The notes under the pieces are model-generated. The model had not been told where the DNA came from, searched no databases, and was given only the letters and a program-made list of their open reading frames with translations. Shown piece after piece: positions 6,501 to 7,766 of a stretch of DNA of 7,766 nucleotides. This DNA comes from Actinomycetes bacterium (GTDB taxonomy: Bacteria; Actinomycetota; Acidimicrobiia; Acidimicrobiales; Palsa-688): the NCBI GenBank assembly GCA_021827225.1, contig JAKAXG010000192.1, positions 1 to 7,766 on the forward strand. Reading direction: 5' to 3'. Position numbers and translations under genes: made by a program. The first letter of the stretch is position 1; every line of letters starts with the position of its first letter.

Positions 6501-7385
6501 CAGTCCCGCCTCGACGGCGGCACCCACCCGCTCGGCCGGGCCGAGTACCGCCTCCCGGAGCTCGCCGGCGGTCATGGGGCCGAGGAGGATCTGGTTGTGC
6601 CGCAGGGCCGGTAGCAGCACGGCCTCAGCGGCCGCGGCCTGGTAGAAGTCCGCCCGGAGGCCGAACACGACCGTGGCGCAGCGCTGCAGCTCGCCGATGC
6701 GCTGGAGAAGGCCCGGTTTCCGGGTGGAAGAGGCGGTGAGAGCCTCCTCGACCTGGTCGACGATCACCACCGGGGGAGGACCGCTGCTACCGCGGATCTC
6801 CTCGACCATCCGCGGGGTCAGCTGCTCCGGTGTCAGGTACCGCGCCGCTGTCCCGGCCAGTTCGGGCCCGGGCCGGGTACGGAGCGCCGGCAGGAGGCCG
6901 GCCATGAGAAGCGAGGACTTCCCCGATCCCGACGGCCCCACCAGCGCCACCGACTCCCCGCTCCCGGGACCGGCGTGGCGGATCTGGCGGATCCGCCCGA
7001 GCAGTTCCCCGACCACCGCCTGTCTGCCGAAGAAGAGCTCCTCGTCGCCTTCACCGAGGGGTTCGAGGCCCCGGTAGGGGGGCCGGGTCTTGGTGGCCCG
7101 GCCGTCAGAGGCGCCCCGGGCCCGGTTGAGCGCCTCGACCCACAACTCCTGGTGGGCGCCGTCGGTGACCCCGCACTCCGCCAGCAGCTGTCGGTACAGG
7201 CTGAGCTGGCGGAGATTGGGCAGGTGCCGGCCCGCGAAGTAGTCGCCGAGTGTGGCGATGGGCGCGCCGAGACGGCGGGCCAGCTCGCGCACGGTGAGCC
7301 CCGCTTCCGAGCGCAGCACCGTCAGCTCCCTCGCCAGGTCGCCCTTGGTCCTGACCTTCCCCGGATCGGCGCTGCTACCCGCCAA
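3594..7385 (-). CDS. Membrane-spanning nSTAND1-type NTPase with N-terminal HTH and 14 WD40-like repeats
   Basis: This 1263-residue protein reads as follows. Residues 14-58 are a helix-turn-helix (LTVRELARRLG, TLGDYFAGRHLP). Residues 103-121 (PYRGLEPLGEGDEELFFGR) are the usual entry into an nSTAND1 module. The Walker A is GPSGSGKSS (150-158) and the Walker B-like strand is VVIVDQVEEALT (206-217). GLRADFY (242-248), GPMTAGELREAV (269-280), ALPLLSYAL (317-325) and the winged-helix motif ISHEALLRAWPRL (431-443) follow. RRRVRR (520-525) precedes one membrane helix (about 527-549). Residues 622-1225 hold 14 blades of the (F/Y/L)SPDGR-LAA...V-LW type, enough for two seven-bladed propellers. The tail C1237-x-LT-x-EW-x-Y-x-C1262 is common in such proteins. 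STAND ATPases act as ligand-triggered oligomerising switches; by the positive-inside rule the propellers face outside. The start is TTG 7385: GGGAGG lies 9 nt before it and no other ATG, GTG or TTG is available upstream in frame. Ligand and output are unknown. Confidence 0.9.
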   Translation of the reverse strand: MAGSSADPGKVRTKGDLARELTVLRSEAGLTVRELARRLGAPIATLGDYFAGRHLPNLRQLSLYRQLLAECGVTDGAHQELWVEALNRARGASDGRATKTRPPYRGLEPLGEGDEELFFGRQAVVGELLGRIRQIRHAGPGSGESVALVGPSGSGKSSLLMAGLLPALRTRPGPELAGTAARYLTPEQLTPRMVEEIRGSSGPPPVVIVDQVEEALTASSTRKPGLLQRIGELQRCATVVFGLRADFYQAAAAEAVLLPALRHNQILLGPMTAGELREAVLGPAERVGAAVEAGLVELVLADLTPGSPPGFAHDPGALPLLSYALLATWERASRNQMTVADYRSVGGLHGAVSQAAERLYGDLSEQERDTARSLFSRLVRVDGDGPPTRRRAPRSSLTETGDPDRDRRAESVLERFVAARLLTADAAAVQISHEALLRAWPRLGDWVESDRDWLHLHDQLAGAAHEWRSAAGDDSLLWSGARLATTLEHASRPGREVSRVERSFLARSVDVRDRHQRADRRRVRRTQQLLAAVAVLAAAAIVLAALALDARDSAVRTRNQALSRQVAVEARRLQPADPSLAAELALASYRISPTVDARSALVDTTAGELPTRLLGPVGPEFVASDSSDGLLAVAQSATDTVEIYNQGTNPPARLAELHLDPAGKQDYAVALSPDGRLLAAGGTGDDVQVWNLGDPARPVPLATLAGFTGTVYSLAFSPHGNRLAAADADGTVHQFGVAGPGRPVPLPVLHTPGGVAVKSVSYSPDGRQLAAAGAHGTLAVWVRADPRPELAPGAGTSNLESVSFSPGGHRVAAASRDGSVHVWSVAASGRMSTTGGPAVRASGVMYATAFSPDGAVLAAGSADGSVHLYDTRTWTVIDTLSAPNPVTSVAFGQGGHRLVTADSGGVTRLWPVPTPSTYREGGNVFSLDYTPHGRYLYVSTSGNQGTVDAWNMTHPGGPVKLGALSMPPGFGPVAGAAALSPDGRLLAAADAKPAIQLFRLTAPGRAVAIGPPMTGNKPLIEQLGFSPNGKLLASSDDGGQVRLWDVTDPSRPAPLPTLRTGNGEVLGFAISPDSRLLAAATTGDRVLLYDIARPTHPVLVSTVGGFASYAYAAAFTPDGRTLIAGSADGTVRLWNVTDPARPRRLGPPLTGPTGYIFQIAVSPHGRYLAAGSTSQSVWIWDISDPARPRLMDTLRAVQGAIFTVRFTPDSQVLTAAGSARTLYFWRYRAASAALTVCSLAGDPLTRAEWTRYVQGAGYRSICP

Positions 7386-7394
7386 CCACCAGCG

Positions 7395-7400
7395 CCTCCC
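7395..7400 (-). promoter_or_regulatory. Ribosome binding site supporting the TTG start of the NTPase gene
   Basis: Read on the - strand, GGGAGG lies 9 nt before TTG 7385. The frame upstream stays open to a TGA near 7570 but offers no ATG, GTG or TTG, so TTG 7385 is the only usual start ahead of the helix-turn-helix. Confidence 0.5.
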
Positions 7401-7405
7401 GTTCC

Positions 7406-7438
7406 GCCACCCGCCGGTCAGCCACCCGCCGGTCAGCC
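7406..7438. repeat. 15-bp tandem repeat, 2.2 copies, in the NTPase gene leader
   Basis: CCACCCGCCGGTCAG occurs at 7407-7421 and again, identically, at 7422-7436, with one more matching base on the left and two on the right. It sits between the candidate -10 box and the ribosome binding site of the NTPase gene, so it would be in the 5' leader. It may be a two-site operator or a simple slippage duplication. Confidence 0.75.
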
Positions 7439-7451
7439 GATGACGCGACCG

Positions 7452-7478
7452 ATGATAGCAGGACTGCCGTGTTGTCCG
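7452..7478 (-). promoter_or_regulatory. Candidate promoter of the NTPase gene
   Basis: Read on the - strand, TATCAT (7457-7452) is a 5/6 match to the sigma-70-type -10 box and is the best one in the upstream region. CGGACA (7478-7473), sharing GACA with the -35 consensus, lies 15 bp upstream, which is short. Transcription would begin near 7445, giving a leader of about 60 nt. The -35 candidate lies within one of the repeated TTGTCCGG boxes. Confidence 0.4.
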
Positions 7479-7518
7479 GTATGTGGCGGCGCGCCGGACG
7501 CTGTCCGACGTTGTCCGG
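7471..7518. repeat. Cluster of GTTGTCCGG-like boxes upstream of the NTPase gene
   Basis: GTTGTCCGG occurs at 7471-7479 and 7510-7518, and the related GCTGTCCGA (two mismatches) at 7500-7508. The last two begin 10 bp apart, about one helical turn. The first overlaps the candidate -35 box. This arrangement fits a repressor or activator binding region; the NTPase's own helix-turn-helix is one possible binder, which is inference. Confidence 0.45.
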
Positions 7519-7766
7519 AGTTGATCCCGGGGGCGGTCAGGCGCGACGGGCGTGGGTACGTTGGATCAGCGGGCAGCGGTGCACCGGCAGGGACTTCGAG
7601 GCTCTGCCGGTGCTACCTGCTGGGGGGCGTCCGGCCCGCCCGCTCCCCGGTGCGCTGGGGCGGACCCGGCGCCAACCCACCCCGGCGCCGTCTTCCGGCC
7701 CACCGGATCGGGCGGGCTGTGTCCCCCGGCCGGCTACGGGAAGGGGGACCTGCGACCCCCCGGGTC
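7519..7766. other. About 250 bp without a convincing gene, rich in inverted repeats
   Basis: No ORF here has a credible start and coding character. A - strand frame is open from the right edge to a TGA at 7537-7539, but its composition is low-complexity (Gly/Pro/Arg/Ala) and its third positions are less GC-biased than those of the real genes. The stretch holds the hairpin at 7574-7622. Near the edge, GTCCCCC (7721-7727) pairs with GGGGGAC (7743-7749), and GACCC (7754-7758) with GGGTC (7762-7766). No tRNA, rRNA or riboswitch was recognised. Confidence 0.5.
7574..7622. other. Long GC-rich hairpin (possible terminator or structured RNA)
   Basis: GCACCGGCAG (7581-7590) pairs perfectly with CTGCCGGTGC (7604-7613). 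The stem extends outward by seven more pairs, CAGCGGT (7574-7580) with 7615-7622, if T7614 and T7618 are bulged. On the + strand it extends a little inward too (G7591-T7603 wobble, G7592-C7602). There is no T-tract on either side. It could be a U-less terminator for a - strand gene entering from the right, a structured RNA, or a cruciform protein site. Confidence 0.55.

Noticed and set aside
3014..7385. A defence operon built around the nSTAND NTPase
   Set aside because: nSTAND proteins occur in defence systems, but here the neighbours are a GtrA membrane protein and a secreted phosphoesterase. There is no nuclease, protease, TIR or other effector domain, and the spacers exceed 100 bp.
7537..7766. 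Partial - strand frame entering from the right edge and ending at TGA 7537-7539
   Set aside because: About 76 codons of low-complexity sequence with weaker third-position GC bias than the real genes, crossing the long hairpin. I could not support it as a gene.
7519..7766. tRNA, tmRNA, SRP RNA or RNase P RNA in the gene-free stretch
   Set aside because: The TTCGA in the hairpin loop recalls a T-loop, but no acceptor stem, D-arm or other conserved core of these RNAs is present.

Overview
The window is very GC-rich, with GC-biased third codon positions, GTG/TTG starts alongside ATG, a Tat-exported phosphoesterase and a large nSTAND-NTPase/WD40 protein of a kind typical of Actinomycetota. I infer a high-GC actinobacterium. 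Genus or class cannot be set from the sequence alone.

Left part, + strand (1-1121): the 3' end of a membrane ferric-reductase-like flavoprotein (its FAD/NAD(P)-binding reductase part), then a small exported FMN-binding-domain protein. Together they look like a cytoplasm-to-outside electron-transfer module: a cytosolic NAD(P)H reductase feeding membrane hemes, and a covalent flavin carrier outside. No ApbE flavin transferase lies in the window, and the flavinylation motif has Tyr where Asp is usual.

Middle, - strand (1146-3481): a Tat-secreted phosphoesterase of the phospholipase C/acid phosphatase family, preceded on the same strand by a four-helix GtrA-family membrane protein. The spacer between them carries a long, nearly perfect inverted repeat. 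The - strand genes converge on the + strand redox pair, with 24 bp between stop codons.

Right part, - strand (3594-7385): a 1263-residue signalling ATPase. It has an N-terminal helix-turn-helix, an nSTAND1-type P-loop NTPase module with winged helix, one membrane helix, 14 WD40-like blades (enough for two seven-bladed propellers) and a C-terminal tail with the only two cysteines on that side of the membrane. A control region upstream (about 7386-7520) holds a TATCAT -10 candidate, repeated TTGTCCGG-like boxes and a 15-bp tandem repeat. Beyond it lies about 250 bp without a convincing gene, dominated by a long hairpin (7574-7622) and G/C-tract inverted repeats.

The three - strand genes are separated by 112 and 137 bp, so a single operon is possible but not shown. 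I see no effector, nuclease, protease or CRISPR genes that would make the NTPase part of a recognisable defence operon. The most distinctive items are its membrane-spanning sensor architecture and the repeat-rich control region in front of it.
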